Shown piece by piece: positions 43,057 through 53,892 of a DNA stretch of 64,000 nucleotides. The notes beneath the pieces are model-generated. The model saw nothing but the letters and a program-made list of their open reading frames with translations. It did not search any database and was not told the origin of the DNA. Numbering within the stretch: position 1 is the stretch's first letter; every line of letters begins with the position of its first letter. The translations under genes were made by a program, and so were the position numbers. Source of the DNA: Pseudogymnoascus destructans (taxonomy: Eukaryota > Ascomycota > Leotiomycetes > Thelebolales > Thelebolaceae); assembly GCF_001641265.1 (NCBI RefSeq), contig NW_020167533.1, forward strand, positions 744,001 to 808,000, given 5' to 3'.

Positions 43057-45479
43057 ATGGCCCCCGATATCTCCAACGGCCTCAACGGCCACCCCGCCAC
43101 CGACGACTCCAACGCCGAGTTATGGAGACATCCCGACCCCACGTCGACGCAGATGCATGCGTTTAAGGAGGGCGTTAATGCCAAGTATGGGCTCAAGCTC
43201 GACCATTATGAGGATCTGCATAAGTGGTCTGTTGAGAATATTGGCGACTTCTGGGGTGAGGTGTGGGATTTCACTGGTATCAAGGGGAATAGGGTCGATG
43301 AACCGGTAAGTGATAATGTTTTATATCACGTGGTTTCGTCTTTATGGTCTCTTTTTCAAGTTATCAAGGGAAATGATGGGTTGGATGGGCATCAATATGC
43401 TTGAAGACTTATCTCTTCTATCCAATTGTCACTCCCATTTCTCGCAACTCACCTAACTACCCCCTTTTCAACCATCACACCCCCCACCTCTCACCCCTCT
43501 CCAACCAACCCCCACCAACTAACACCCACCCAGGTCCTCCCCCCCAACGCCCCCATGTACCCCCGCCCCTCCTTCTTCCCCACCTCCACCATCAAATTCG
43601 CCGAGAACCTCCTTTACCCTTCTTCTTCCCCCGACCCCTCCAGTCCAGCCATCATTGAGGCCAACGAGACTTCTTCCCATGCAATCAGTTGGACAGAACT
43701 GCGCGATCGCGTCCGCCGCTGCACTCTCGCTCTCCAATCCCTCTCCCTCGGCCCCGGTGACCGCGTCGCCGGCTTCCTCGGAAACACAGCTAACGCCGTC
43801 GTCGCGGCGTTGGCGGCAGCGAGTATTGGTGTCGTCTGGACGGGCGTGAGTCCTGATACGGGGGTCCATGCGGTGCTGGAGAGACTGGTGCAGATTGAGC
43901 CCAAGGTGCTGTTTGTGGATAATGGGGTGGGGTATAATGGGCGGACGCATCCGAGTGGGGTGAAGGCGAGGGGGATTGTGGAGGGGTTGAGGGGTAGGGG
44001 GTTGATCGCCGTGGTTGTTTTTGAGACGGTGGTGGGGTTGGAGTGTGGGGTTGAGAAGTTGGCGGAGGTGGTGGATGAGGGGGCGAAGGCGTGGGAGTAT
44101 AAGGATTTTGTGGACAGGTGTGTTACGTTTTTATGTTTACCCCTTCCTTACTACTCCCCAAGCTCCATCCTTTTTCAAAACTAACACACCTACCCAGCGT
44201 CCCCAACCCCTCCGCCCCCCAAACATTCACCCCCCTCCCGTCCTCCCACCCCCTCTACATCCTCTACTCCTCCGGCACCACCGGCCCCCCAAAATGCATC
44301 GTGCACTCCGCCCTCGGCACCCTCATCCAGCACAAGAAAGAACACATCATCCACGGCGACCTGCGCCCCTCCTCGCGCCTCCTCTACTACACAACCACCA
44401 CCTGGATGATGTGGCACTGGCTCGTCTCCGCCCTCTCCGTCGGCACCACAATCGTCGTCTACGACGGCTCGCCCTTCCATCCCGCGGGGGAGATGTCAAT
44501 GCCCTACCTCATCGATTCGCTGGGGATTACGCATTTCGGGACGTCGGCGAAATACCTGAGTCTCCTAGAGCAAAAGCACACGCAGCCCCTGCTCACACAA
44601 CCGGACGGGTTGCCAGCAGCTTCCCTCAAGACGCTGCAAGCTATCTACTCCACTGGCTCCCCGCTCGCGCCGTCAACGTATAAATATATCTACGCCAACT
44701 TCCCCAAGACTATCCAACTAGCATCCATCACAGGCGGCACAGACATAATCTCCCTCTTTGGCGCACCCAACCCTCTCCTCCCAGTCTACGTGGGCGAAAT
44801 CCAAGGCCCCGCCCTCGGCCTGTCGCTGCTCGCCGTCTCGCCCGCTGGCGTCCCCGTCGCGCCCGAGGAGGCGGGGGATTTAGTCGCCACTGTCCCTTTC
44901 CCTGCTCAACCTACCACTTTCTTCGGCGCAAAGGGGGATGCGAAGTATTTTGATGCGTATTTTGCGGTGTTTCCGAAGATGTGGCATCATGGTGATTTCA
45001 TCTCCTTCGTCCCCCATACCTCAGCTGGGCGCGCAGGGACGAATAACGCCGCGTCAGGCTTACTAATGCTTGGACGCAGCGACGGGACGTTAAAACCCGC
45101 CGGAGTAAGATTTGGGTCAGCAGAGATCTACAACATCCTCCTCGCCCACTTCCCCGAGGTCGCAGACGCCGTATGCGTTGGCCGTCGTCGCGCAGGTGAC
45201 GCAGACGAGACGGTACTGCTGTTCTGTATGATGGCTCCCGGGGAAAGTTGGAGTGAAGAGCTGGGAGGGAGGATTAAGAGGGAGATTGGGACGAGGCTGA
45301 GCGCGAGGCATGTGCCGGGGGTGGTGTGTGAAGGGGGGGGGGTGCCGGTGACGGGGAATGGGAAGAAGGTGGAGGTGGCGGTGAAGAAGGTTGTTAGTGG
45401 GGCTGGAGGGGGGGTGGGGGAGAGTGTGGTTAATAGGGAGGTTTTGGAGTGGTATCGGGAGTGGGCGGGGAGGAATTAG
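43057..45479 (+). CDS. acetoacetyl-CoA synthetase
   Basis: Cytosolic acyl-CoA synthetase that activates acetoacetate with ATP and CoA, feeding acetoacetyl-CoA to sterol and lipid synthesis or ketone use. Exons 43057-43305, 43534-44117 and 44198-45479 (introns 228 and 80 bp) give 704 residues. The N-terminal cap typical of this subfamily is present (ELWRHPDPTSTQMHAFKEGV, then DLHKWSVENIGDFWGEVWDF). The AMP-binding motif is YILYSSGTTGPPKC, followed by HKKEHIIHGDL and TTTTWMMWHWL, both characteristic of acetoacetyl-CoA synthetases, and WHHGDF for adenylate handling. The C-terminal lysine loop is VTGNGKKVEV. The start is the first ATG after the CT-rich leader. Confidence 0.93.
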
Positions 45480-46171
45480 GGGGGGTGTTTCTGGAGAGGG
45501 TGGTAGATTTTTGGGGTTTTGGTAATTAGATGAAATAGAAGAGTGGAAAAGTGAAGATGGAAGATGTCAAACGGTTCCGAGGCCAAAATTGGTCAGCGTA
45601 TCGCGAATTATCATAACCCCCCATGATAACCCCTCTGTTCAACAAGGGCTACCGCCCTTGTTGGATATTACAGTACTTAGTCCGGTTATGAGGTGGGATG
45701 GGGACCGTTGCCGCCGTAGGATAAGCTTGAAGGTCAGTGGGTATGGTGGTTTCATAGCGAAATTCAAGGTGAAGGATGGTGGCGCCGTTGGATATACGAA
45801 GTATAATCAATGTTGCCGCTGTTGGATGATTTGGGCGGTGTCCATGACGGTTTCATAGAGAAATCAAATCCAACATGACGAGAAGACTACAAAGCCAGTC
45901 GGAAATCCCGTCTTTCGAGTCTCAAAATCAGAAATCGGAACCACATCACAGATCAAACTATCCCCAGCACCACACCACACACCACAGCCTCAATTTTCCA
46001 GCGACTATCATCAGGTTTTGCCCATACCTCGCGCCTGCCACTATCGCCATGCCTACACTTACCAGTACGTCTCTCTCCCCTTCCCCTTCCCCCTCCACCA
46101 CCACACCCCCAAACTAACCAAACCCAGCCCCCTTAACCCCCACACTCCCACGCGCGCAGTGTAGAAGGGGG
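45480..46171. other. intergenic, with a possible orphan first exon
   Basis: 3' region of the synthetase, then unique sequence. At 46050 an ATG in a promoter-like, CA-rich context begins ATGCCTACACTTACCA and meets GTACGT, a good donor. The sequence then runs into the hAT element at 46172. No continuation is seen, so a gene call is not made. Confidence 0.4.
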
Positions 46172-46328
46172 CAGTGTTCCCCAAATAGTATTCGAATAGT
46201 ATTCGGGGTTTTCCCGAATACTCGCCATCTGGGAGTATTCGGCGAATACTCATACAAATCCTCGCCGAATAGTATTTGAGTATTTTGAGGCTCAACTGTA
46301 GTATATAGTAATGAAATATGATAACTGT

Positions 46329-48318
46329 CTACTCGCTCTTATCCTCCTCCTCGTCGCCTATAACCCCCCAATCCCGTAGGCAGAGTAGATATCGAAGAGT
46401 TGAAGGTAATAACCTGTTCCTTTTCTTTGTGACTATATCACCGCCGACACTAAATATACGCTCTGACGCTGCCGATGAGGCTGGAATTGCCAAATAGTCA
46501 CGTGCGATCCGTGATATAACTGGATACTGATACTGCTTTGCCTGCCAATATTTGAGGATATTAGTATTACAGTCGACACCATTCTCTTTGAACCATCGTC
46601 GCCACTCAACTTCCTCAATAGACACGATGCTGATACATCTCGTCGTCGGAATCAAGTTCTCTTAGAGTCGTCGGCTGCTCAGTTTCAGCAGCAATAGTAG
46701 CTTCAATAGCAGCAACCTGTATATCGTTCTCACGGTCTTTATACCGGTTATAGCAAGCTGCGAACTGTGCTCTTGCCCTATCTCGTTTTACAGCGTCTAC
46801 ACTATTTGGCATATAAAATTCGTATATACTTAAGTTGAATCTTGGGTCGCAGATAGTAGCAATTGACAAGTGGCTTGAGCCTTGATTTGTCACAAGGTTA
46901 TAATAAGTATCAAGCTTATTATACGATGCTTTACAAGCTGCTGATTGCTGCTGTTGTCGATGGAGCGTTTTCCATTGCCTTAAGCTTATTTAAAAGCCGT
47001 AGATAGTGTGGAATACAGACGTTCAACGTTGGATAATTATCTGCTTGAACTTGCTCTGCTGGTTTGACGAATATCTTAAAGAATGCCTTTAGTCCATGTA
47101 ACACTTGCCATTCTATTGATGTAATGATAATATCATGCATACTTAAATCCATCGTTTGTGAAGCACATAAAGCATTGATCGGCTGCTCAAGTTTCAAAGC
47201 GTTCTCAAGCATATAATATGTTGAGTTCCATCGTACAGGCATATCGAGGGACATTGAAACCACCTGAATACCCATAGCAGATGCTTGTACTTTCAATGCA
47301 TCTTTCCATGCTCGACGGTTCCGGAAGACATAGATATGCCGGCGTAGTTTTATAAGAACCGTTGCCATTCTTCTTTATTAAGAACGAAGCCTTGAGTATG
47401 AGCTAAGCCTTGCTTAAGCCTATACAATTCCGTTTGTTCTGATGGTACAGCTTTTAACATAGTTAAAGCTGCTTGAACCGCAAGGTTTATAATGTGTGCC
47501 ATGCATCGGATGTCGCCTTCCTTTACTGTAAAGCTCCATGGTTGCTGTATAGAAACGACGCTCGTGCATGCCCCTATTTCAAACTCTGCGAGCATTGCTG
47601 TATTGTTCGATGCGTTGTCTCTAGTAATTGTAAAGACTCTGTTCGTAATACCAAAGTCGTCTGTAACAGCTTGAAGCTGCTCTGCAAGATATTCACCGGA
47701 ATGAATGGGCTCCTTTAGATGTATGATATCAAGAACACAGTGCCGGTGAACCCATTCGTTATTTATCCAATGAACAGTTATCGCAGCGTGCTCTGCACCA
47801 TTCATTGCAGACCATGAATCAGTCGTAAGTGATAACCGTCCGCCCTTTATTATATGAGCCTGGAGTTCTATCTGTAGCTTCATACGGTGGTTGCAGAATG
47901 TCTTGTGTAAATTGCGCATTAAGGAGCTCGTTGATATAGCTAACGTTGAAGGGCTAAGCTGGTGAATAAGCTGACGAAACGAAGGCCGATCAACCAGACT
48001 CATTGGTAAGTTATTAGATACAATAAATGCAAGTAATAACTCTCTATATCGAGCGGCAAGAACGGATCCTCCTACTCAAGTAAAGAATTGTTGGGCATTT
48101 CGGGCTGTTCTCATATTCGGAGCGCCCTGCGAATCCTGCGAACTCTGACTCTGCGAACTCTGAGCATGCTGTAGCAATGGAGTTCCTGGTTTTATAGCTT
48201 CGTATAATGCAGGATGCATGCTTTCAACATGCCTCCACAAATTACTCGTGATATTCCATGATAAAAGCTTCAGTTTTGGCTTATAATTACAGCCATCTTG
48301 CATACAGACAATCTTCAT
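46329..48318 (-). pseudogene. hAT transposase with BED finger, several frameshifts
   Basis: The N-terminus is MKIVCMQDGCNY then LLSWNITSNLWRHVESMH, a C2H2 BED zinc finger. The catalytic region includes LSLTTDSWSAMNG (first Asp), VFTITRDNASNN (second acidic site) and IRCMAHIINLAV. The C-terminal dimerisation domain is clear: YPVISRIARDYLAIPASSAA then SERIFSVGG. The frame is broken by a TGA at 48076-48078 and by shifts near 47360, 46935 and 46635. Four or more lesions make it non-functional. Confidence 0.88.
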
Positions 48319-48440
48319 CGTTGCAGGGCTGGTGCTTAACAATGTTCTACTGAATATATTCTTTAAGAACAACGGTGACTGAGTATTTGGGAGTTGTGGC
48401 CGTATTTGTAGTAATGGTAGAGCTATCGACGGCGAAGACT

Positions 48441-50387
48441 CGAATGGAAAAGGGGGTGGTAGACGCTGAATTTCCTCAGGATGTGCGCACTGCTTTTCAA
48501 ACCTATATTCATAGCTTTAGCTATAGTAATAGAGAGCGGATAGACTACTTAAAATACCGTCAATTACTCCTCTATCTTCAGAACCCATCGATGAAACCTG
48601 CAAATCCTATTGAATCACGACTTAAGCATCGTGCGCAAACAGAGTTTATGCTTCTACATAATAAGCTCTACTATAAGCCTACTACTAGGTTTCAAAACCC
48701 ACGATGTGTAATTCTTGAGAGCGATGCATTTGATACTATTATCAACGAACACCTACAACTCCTACACGCAGGCCGTACAAAAACATGGAATATCATACAA
48801 CAAAAGTTCTATGGACTAAAGAGAGAAGAAGTAGAGTTCATTATAAAGCGGTGTAAGAACTGTACTCTAAATCGACCATCTACTACAAAAGCTCCGTTAG
48901 TCCCTATTATAAGTGGGCGAGTGTGGGAGCGGGTTCAAATTGATCTAATTGATATGCGCCATGAGCCCTCAGGGCAATATAAATGGATTCTGCATATAAA
49001 GGATCATTTCTCAAAGTATACACAGCTATACCCATTAAAGAGCAAGCACGCAGGGCCAATTGCAGACTGCTTTGCTTAATTTATCGCAGCTTTCTTACCT
49101 CCAAAGATTATGCAAGCTGATAACGGAAAGGAATTCAAGGGAGCCCTACTTATCCTACTACGCAAGTATGGAATTCAAGTGATAAATGGAGCGCCACGGT
49201 CACCACAGACACAAGGCCTAGTTGAGCAAGCCAATGGGGTTGTTGAAGCAAAGCTACGAGCATGGAAAATGGATCATGGATCTATGGAGTGGAAGGATGG
49301 GCTACTCGAGGTTATGCTTGCAATGAATACTCAAATCCACTCGACAATTGGATGTGCACCAGCTGAGCTACTATTCCGAGATAGGAGCTCTCATATTAAC
49401 TGGCTTAATAGCCAGGCGCGGAAGGATCTCTCAATTGGAGTTGAGCAGGAAGACCCAACGATGGCACCGATTCTTGAGAGTGAGCTCCAGCAAGAGCGAG
49501 AGCTCTCGATCAATTCTGAGCTAGCGCTATCGATCAATTCTGAGCTGGCACCCTCGATCAATTCTGAGCTACTTCTCTCGCTCAATTCTGAGCTGGCGCT
49601 CCTACCCAATTCCGAGCGAGCATTCTCACTCAATTCTAAGCTAGCGCTCTCACCCAATCCCGAGCGAGCACTCTCACTCTCACTCAATTCTGAGCTGGCA
49701 GAATCGATCAATTCCGAGCAAGCGCAAGAGCAGCTTCATTCTGAGCTCCGGCGTGGGAGCCGGAGTCGAGTAGCAGCCCAGCCTAGAACTGAGCTTAGAG
49801 CCCCCATTGATTCTATAATTGAGCGGGCTACAGTAGCAACTCAAAAGGCAAGGGTTCTTATGATACAAAAGTATAGTAAGAGGCATAATATCCAACACTT
49901 CGATATTGGAGCTATAGTCTCTATCAAGGTTCCTCGAGAGGATAGAACCTCAACTGATAATAAGAGGCTCTTTGCACGCATTTTAGAAGAGCCCTATCCA
50001 CACCGGTATCAGGTTATAACACTCTCTGGTATTATACAACGCCTTATACCTACAAAATCACTTCAAGCTGTAGAGCAAGCTCTTTGGTCTGATATTACTA
50101 TTCCTACTTCTACAAAGCAAGTAACACTTGCACTTGCAGCTAGAGAGGCTTCTACAAGTGCACGGGTTGGAATATCATGTCAATGTAAGGGTCAATGCAA
50201 TTCAAAGAGGTGTCGGTATTATAAGGAAGTAAAGGGGTGTAGCGTACACTGTCATAATGATGACCACGACTGTGGTAATTTATCAGGTCTAGCTACTCGT
50301 ACGGAAATAGCTTTAGTTGAGAGGCCACGAGTTGAGAGGCCACGAAGGAAGCGAGCAAGAGCAGACACTGTTGGTAATAGTATATAG
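48441..50387 (+). pseudogene. Ginger/KRBA2-like integrase with repeat linker and CXC domain, one stop
   Basis: A single 649-codon frame from ATG (MEKGVVDAEFPQ) to TAG, interrupted by one TAA at 49077-49079. Domains in order: an integrase zinc-binding region (HLQLLHAGRTKTW...IIKRCKNCTLNR); the rve catalytic core with D in VQIDLIDMRH, D in QADNGKEFKG and E in TQGLVEQANG (34 residues between the last two); a linker of about nine 8-residue repeats (SINSELAL type); a segment with ASIV-like GAIVSIKVPREDR; and a C-terminal cysteine cluster CQCKGQCNSKRCRYYKEVKG then CSVHCHNDDHDCG, a CXC (tesmin-like) pattern. This order matches KRBA2/Ginger-type integrases, not Gypsy pol: no reverse transcriptase is present. 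It lies head to head with the hAT transposase, 122 bp apart. The stop suggests recent inactivation. Confidence 0.78.
49505..49725 (+). repeat. 24-bp tandem repeat in the integrase gene
   Basis: About nine in-frame copies of a 24-bp unit (CTCGATCAATTCTGAGCTAG-like) encode SINSELAL-type octads. Copies differ at several sites, so the array is not brand new. Confidence 0.8.
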
Positions 50388-50430
50388 ATTCTTAATTACT
50401 ACTTTACTATTACTATTATTCGTGGTTGGG

Positions 50431-50471
50431 CCGGCCCATTCGCGAATATGAATTATTCGCGACTGGGCCGG
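50431..50471. repeat. strong hairpin near the right end of the hAT element
   Basis: Arms CCGGCCCA-tt-CGCGAATA (50431-50448) and TATTCGCG-ac-TGGGCCGG (50454-50471) pair perfectly except for the 2-base bulge. It lies just after the integrase stop codon and could act as a terminator-like structure or a subterminal element. Confidence 0.7.
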
Positions 50472-50689
50472 AACATATATTATCTATGGATCTATTTCTA
50501 CGGATCTATCTATGAGGGCGGGGTAAAATCTTCGTAGCTTGGCATCCTGGGCCGTGCTTGCCAAGGACTCGAATAGTATTCGAGTCTTTGGCAAATACTC
50601 GCCGAATACCCCAATTTTAGCCCGAATACTGCTCATCGCCGAATACTATTCGAAAACCACAAATACTAATACTATTTTGAGGAACACTG

Positions 50690-51094
50690 GAAGAGGGGTG
50701 TTGATGGGGGTTGGGTGGTGTTTCTTTGATTGTGAGGGTATGTGCATGGTGTATATTAGGATGGTTGATGGGTTTTATAAATGCAGGACATTTTATTTGA
50801 ACTGTACGCATTTGCATGATAAACCTCAGTTTATTTATTTAAGTGCTTTCATTTTAATCATAATTGCGCTAAATTCTACCTGCTATGCATAGCCCTTTTC
50901 GAATTCTGGGTGGAATAAGTACTATGTGCGGCATTTCAAGACTACGATATCTCCTTTGTCCCTCCTACCTCGACGCTTTCGGATATCACTTCATTCTCCT
51001 CCTTTACCACCGTGCTCCTCTGCAGCTCGCGGCAAATTACTAAACGACAACTCCGCGCTGTCGTTAAATCGCAATTAGCTGGCCATTCTCACTA
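50690..51094. other. right flank of the hAT element, no gene seen
   Basis: AT-rich unique sequence following the target duplication. No coding frame of note. Confidence 0.4.
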
Positions 51095-51430
51095 TTAGCT
51101 AGACTTGGGAACCATAACACTCTCCATGCCACGTGTGATTATAAACGCATTTACTTTCTCACTCCATCCCGCCCTCAGGAAATCCACCCCTCCATCTTCA
51201 AACGCCGCAGTGTCAACGAACGGCTTCCTCCTCACAAACTCACCAGTTCAAGGCTTCTCCCACATCGTCTTCTGCCCATCCTCAATGTTAAGCCGCGCAT
51301 ACCCAATCGCCGCGTTCCTGGTATACGGCTCCATCAGTGTGCTATTCCCGCTCCCGTCCACAGCCTGGTCACAGCGCGGGTAATACAGTCCTCCATTCTC
51401 CCTGCTAGGGTTTAAGGGATGTATCATCAA
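51095..51430 (-). pseudogene. relic resembling linalool dehydratase/isomerase-domain proteins
   Basis: Minus-strand reading gives RENGGLYYPRCDQAVDGSG, then MEPYTRNAAIGYARLN then IEDGQKTMWEKP, a TGA, then TGEFVRRKPFVDTAAF and GGVDFLRAGWSEKVNAFIIT. The pattern GLYYPR...NAAIGYARLN...GQ..MWEKPW is one I associate with fungal proteins of the linalool dehydratase/isomerase domain family; this is from memory of the family pattern and is not certain. The TGA sits where Trp is expected (TGG to TGA). The rest of the gene is missing or unrecognisable to the left of GEP4. Confidence 0.4.
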
Positions 51431-51853
51431 CTGTGATCAGTATATACTCGGTGGTTGCCACGAATTGGGATTTAATTCCAGTATAACACGAAGAACTGTA
51501 AAGAAATTTAGAGTAAATTTCTTACAATATTGGTACGTTTCATAGCTTTGACGTAATACCACAATTCGGCCATAAGATTTATCTTGTCTCTACTATCAGC
51601 CATAATAATGGCCAGTCGATTTCCAGCTGCCACGGCGGTGGGCATTGCTGCAAAATAACTTATCTCCGTGCTTTCTGGAATAAATGACAGCCAAAGGTTG
51701 ACTACATATGACAATTTTCGGGGAACTAATAACTGGCCATTTGGATTTAATAGCCATAGGGCAAATGAATCATATAGTTGGGCGCAGGGTTTTGGGTTTC
51801 TGGAAACGTCGTGCCTAGACGGCGGTCTCCGGTTATCGATTTCTATTAAGCCT
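51431..51853. other. degraded sequence between the relic and GEP4
   Basis: An open minus-strand stretch (51508-51861, containing DSFALWLLNPNGQLLVPRK and YFAAMPTAVAAGNRL) could be the 5' part of the relic above or of another decayed gene. I do not recognise it. Confidence 0.3.
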
Positions 51854-52662
51854 TCACTCAAAAGGGCTCCCAGGCACGGGGCTCTGAACCCCTCTTTTCT
51901 TTAACCAGTCATGAATGCCATACTCCCACCTTGCAAAAAGACTCTTCTCCTCCTTTGGCACCACACCTTCCCGAACCCATACAGCATACGCCCCCATACG
52001 ATTGGCAAGCACAACATCGGTCGCGAGGCGGTCCCCAACCACGGCCACCTCTTCAGGTTTCAGGTCACATAACTCGGCGTGGGAGTGGAAATAAGCCATT
52101 ATCTCGGCGCTGCAGCCGGGCTTCTTGGTGCGGTGTGCGAGGACTGGAACGGACGTCGCGGCGGCGAGGAGGGCGGAGGAGGTGAGATCGGGGTCCATGG
52201 ACGGGGTGCCGGCTGTGTTGGAAACGATTAACATGGATGGGGGCGGGTAGGCTGCGCGGAGGCGAGAGAATTGTGCCTGATTTGTGGTTAGTTTAACGTT
52301 CATATGTCACGGGGAGTTGTCAGGGGCAAAAGGGATGGATATATAATCACGTGAAAATAGCGACAATAAAAACAACGGAGCTATACCCCAATGGATATTA
52401 ACAAGAAGATAAAGTCACATACCTTGAACCCAGGCGCAATCTCGTTCTCGCCGGGCCTGGCGAAGCAGTCATCTTTGTCCAGAACCACGGCCCGAATATT
52501 CACCTTCCCAAAGCGCATATCGTTGTTGAAAGCACCAGATAAGGGAAGCGGCAGATCATTAAAGTTCCGGACAACCGCTTGAGGAATGCACTGGGAAGGG
52601 CGGAAGAGGAGGCTCAGTGACGAGAACGTGCCCGAGAGGTTGAAGGTGCGAAGATCAACCAT
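51854..52662 (-). CDS. GEP4: Gep4-type mitochondrial phosphatidylglycerophosphatase
   Basis: HAD-superfamily phosphatase of the mitochondrial matrix face. It dephosphorylates phosphatidylglycerophosphate to phosphatidylglycerol in cardiolipin synthesis. Exons 52662-52423 and 52276-51854 with a 146-bp intron (GTATGT...CAG) give 220 residues, near the yeast size (185). Motifs: RAVVLDKDDCFARPGENEI (HAD motif I, D-K-D), MLIVSNTAGTPS (motif II, SNTAG), KKPGCSAEI (motif III Lys) and VAVVGDRLATDVVLANRMGA (motif IV). GEP4 and SMD3 are divergent with 381 bp between start codons. Confidence 0.9.
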
Positions 52663-53043
52663 CGATGCGGTTGAGAGAGAAAAAGGTACTTCAAAGTGTA
52701 GTAATACAAAAACAAGGAAAGTCTATTATATTTTTAACGCATAGTGAACTCCAAAAGATTCGAGGCGCAGACTGATATTAGAGCAGGCTTCTTTATATCA
52801 GAAGCCAAAGCGTGGTGAGATAATCGCGGCTAAGGTCACATGACATCGCGCGGGTCTCAGCCTTGCGCACAGAAATCTCGCAAGGCGCATTAGCGCCAAT
52901 GCTTCAAGCTCTATCTGGGCCAACCTCAACCGCGCGGACCTCGTCTGTAACGCGACCCCACGATTCCGCACAGCCATATCCTCACCCTCACGCACAACCC
53001 AGGTCTTCATCATTGTCATTAAGCGCCGCGACACGACGCCAAG

Positions 53044-53581
53044 ATGACGAGCACTATCGGTATTCCTATTAAGCTGCTGAACGAAGCTCAGGTACGCCGT
53101 CCATTTTCTTCAACCCCACCTCGCCCTTGGACATATCGAGCAATTGCGCGCACGACAAGACGGACCGGGGGGGTCTAGCCATAAGACTAATCATTCTAAT
53201 ATGTGTCTGTCACAGGGCCACGTTGTCACACTAGAAATTACCTCCGGACAAGTCTACCGCGGGAAGCTGCTCGAGGCTGAGGACAACATGAATGTGCAGC
53301 TCAAGGACATTACGGTGACGGCCCGCGATGGACGCGTGTCGCATCTGGACCAGGTGTACATCCGAGGGTCGCATGTGAGGTTCTTTATTGTGCCTGATAT
53401 GTTGAGGTAGGATAACCAGGAGTTTGGACTGTGCAGGGTACAAGGACTATGCTGATGAGATAACAGGAATGCTCCGATGTTCCGCTCCAGGGGCGTAAAG
53501 GGACGTGGTGTGGGATTGGCAAGAGGAAGGGCGACAGTCAGTCGGGCGAGGGCAAGCGGGAGAGGTGCTCCGAGGGGTTAG
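53044..53581 (+). CDS. SMD3: small nuclear ribonucleoprotein Sm D3
   Basis: Core Sm protein of spliceosomal U1, U2, U4 and U5 snRNPs; part of the heptameric ring on the Sm site. Exons 53044-53091, 53216-53406 and 53467-53581 give 117 residues; introns are 124 and 60 bp. The N-terminus MTSTIGIPIKLLNEAQ GHVVTLE and the Sm1 motif (VYRGKLLEAEDNMNVQLKD) are typical, and Sm2 is VYIRGSHVRFFIVPDMLRNAP. The short C-terminal tail is rich in Arg and Gly (RGVGLARGRA), as in SmD3 proteins whose arginines are methylated. Confidence 0.95.
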
Positions 53582-53892
53582 GCTGGGATAGGTGGAGATG
53601 GATTTGGACATGGTGATGGCGTTCACGGAAAAGCTGCGGGATATGTTAGGGTCTGAAAGAATTACAATGATCTTTCCCACTTTTAGGTTTTGTGGGCCAT
53701 ATTTGTATTCTGTGATGTTTCCTCGAAGATGTGAATTTATCGCACCATCTATGGGCTGTGGAACATCGAAGGATAGTTTGTTAATGTTAGGCCTCTTCCT
53801 CGTATCCCATGGTTTTAGCAACTACTAGCAGCGAGGATAACTGGGACCATGAAAGGGAACAACAGTTGCGTGTCAAATATATATGTAATTTA
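53582..53892. other. convergent 3' region of SMD3 and the flippase gene
   Basis: 311 bases of shared 3' flank. No gene is seen. Confidence 0.45.

Larger units (their letters stand above)
46172..50689. mobile_element. hAT element carrying a second, integrase-type gene
   Basis: 4,518 bp. Ends are CAGTGTTCCCCAAATA and, inverted, TATTTTGAGGAACACTG, which agree at 14 of the first 15 positions. The flanking 8 bases are GAAGGGGG (46164-46171) and GAAGAGGG (50690-50697), an 8-bp duplication with one difference, as expected for hAT. Subterminal CGAATACTCGCCGAATA-like words occur at both ends. Inside are a decayed hAT transposase (minus) and, divergently, a retroviral-like integrase with a CXC domain (plus). 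Confidence 0.85.
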
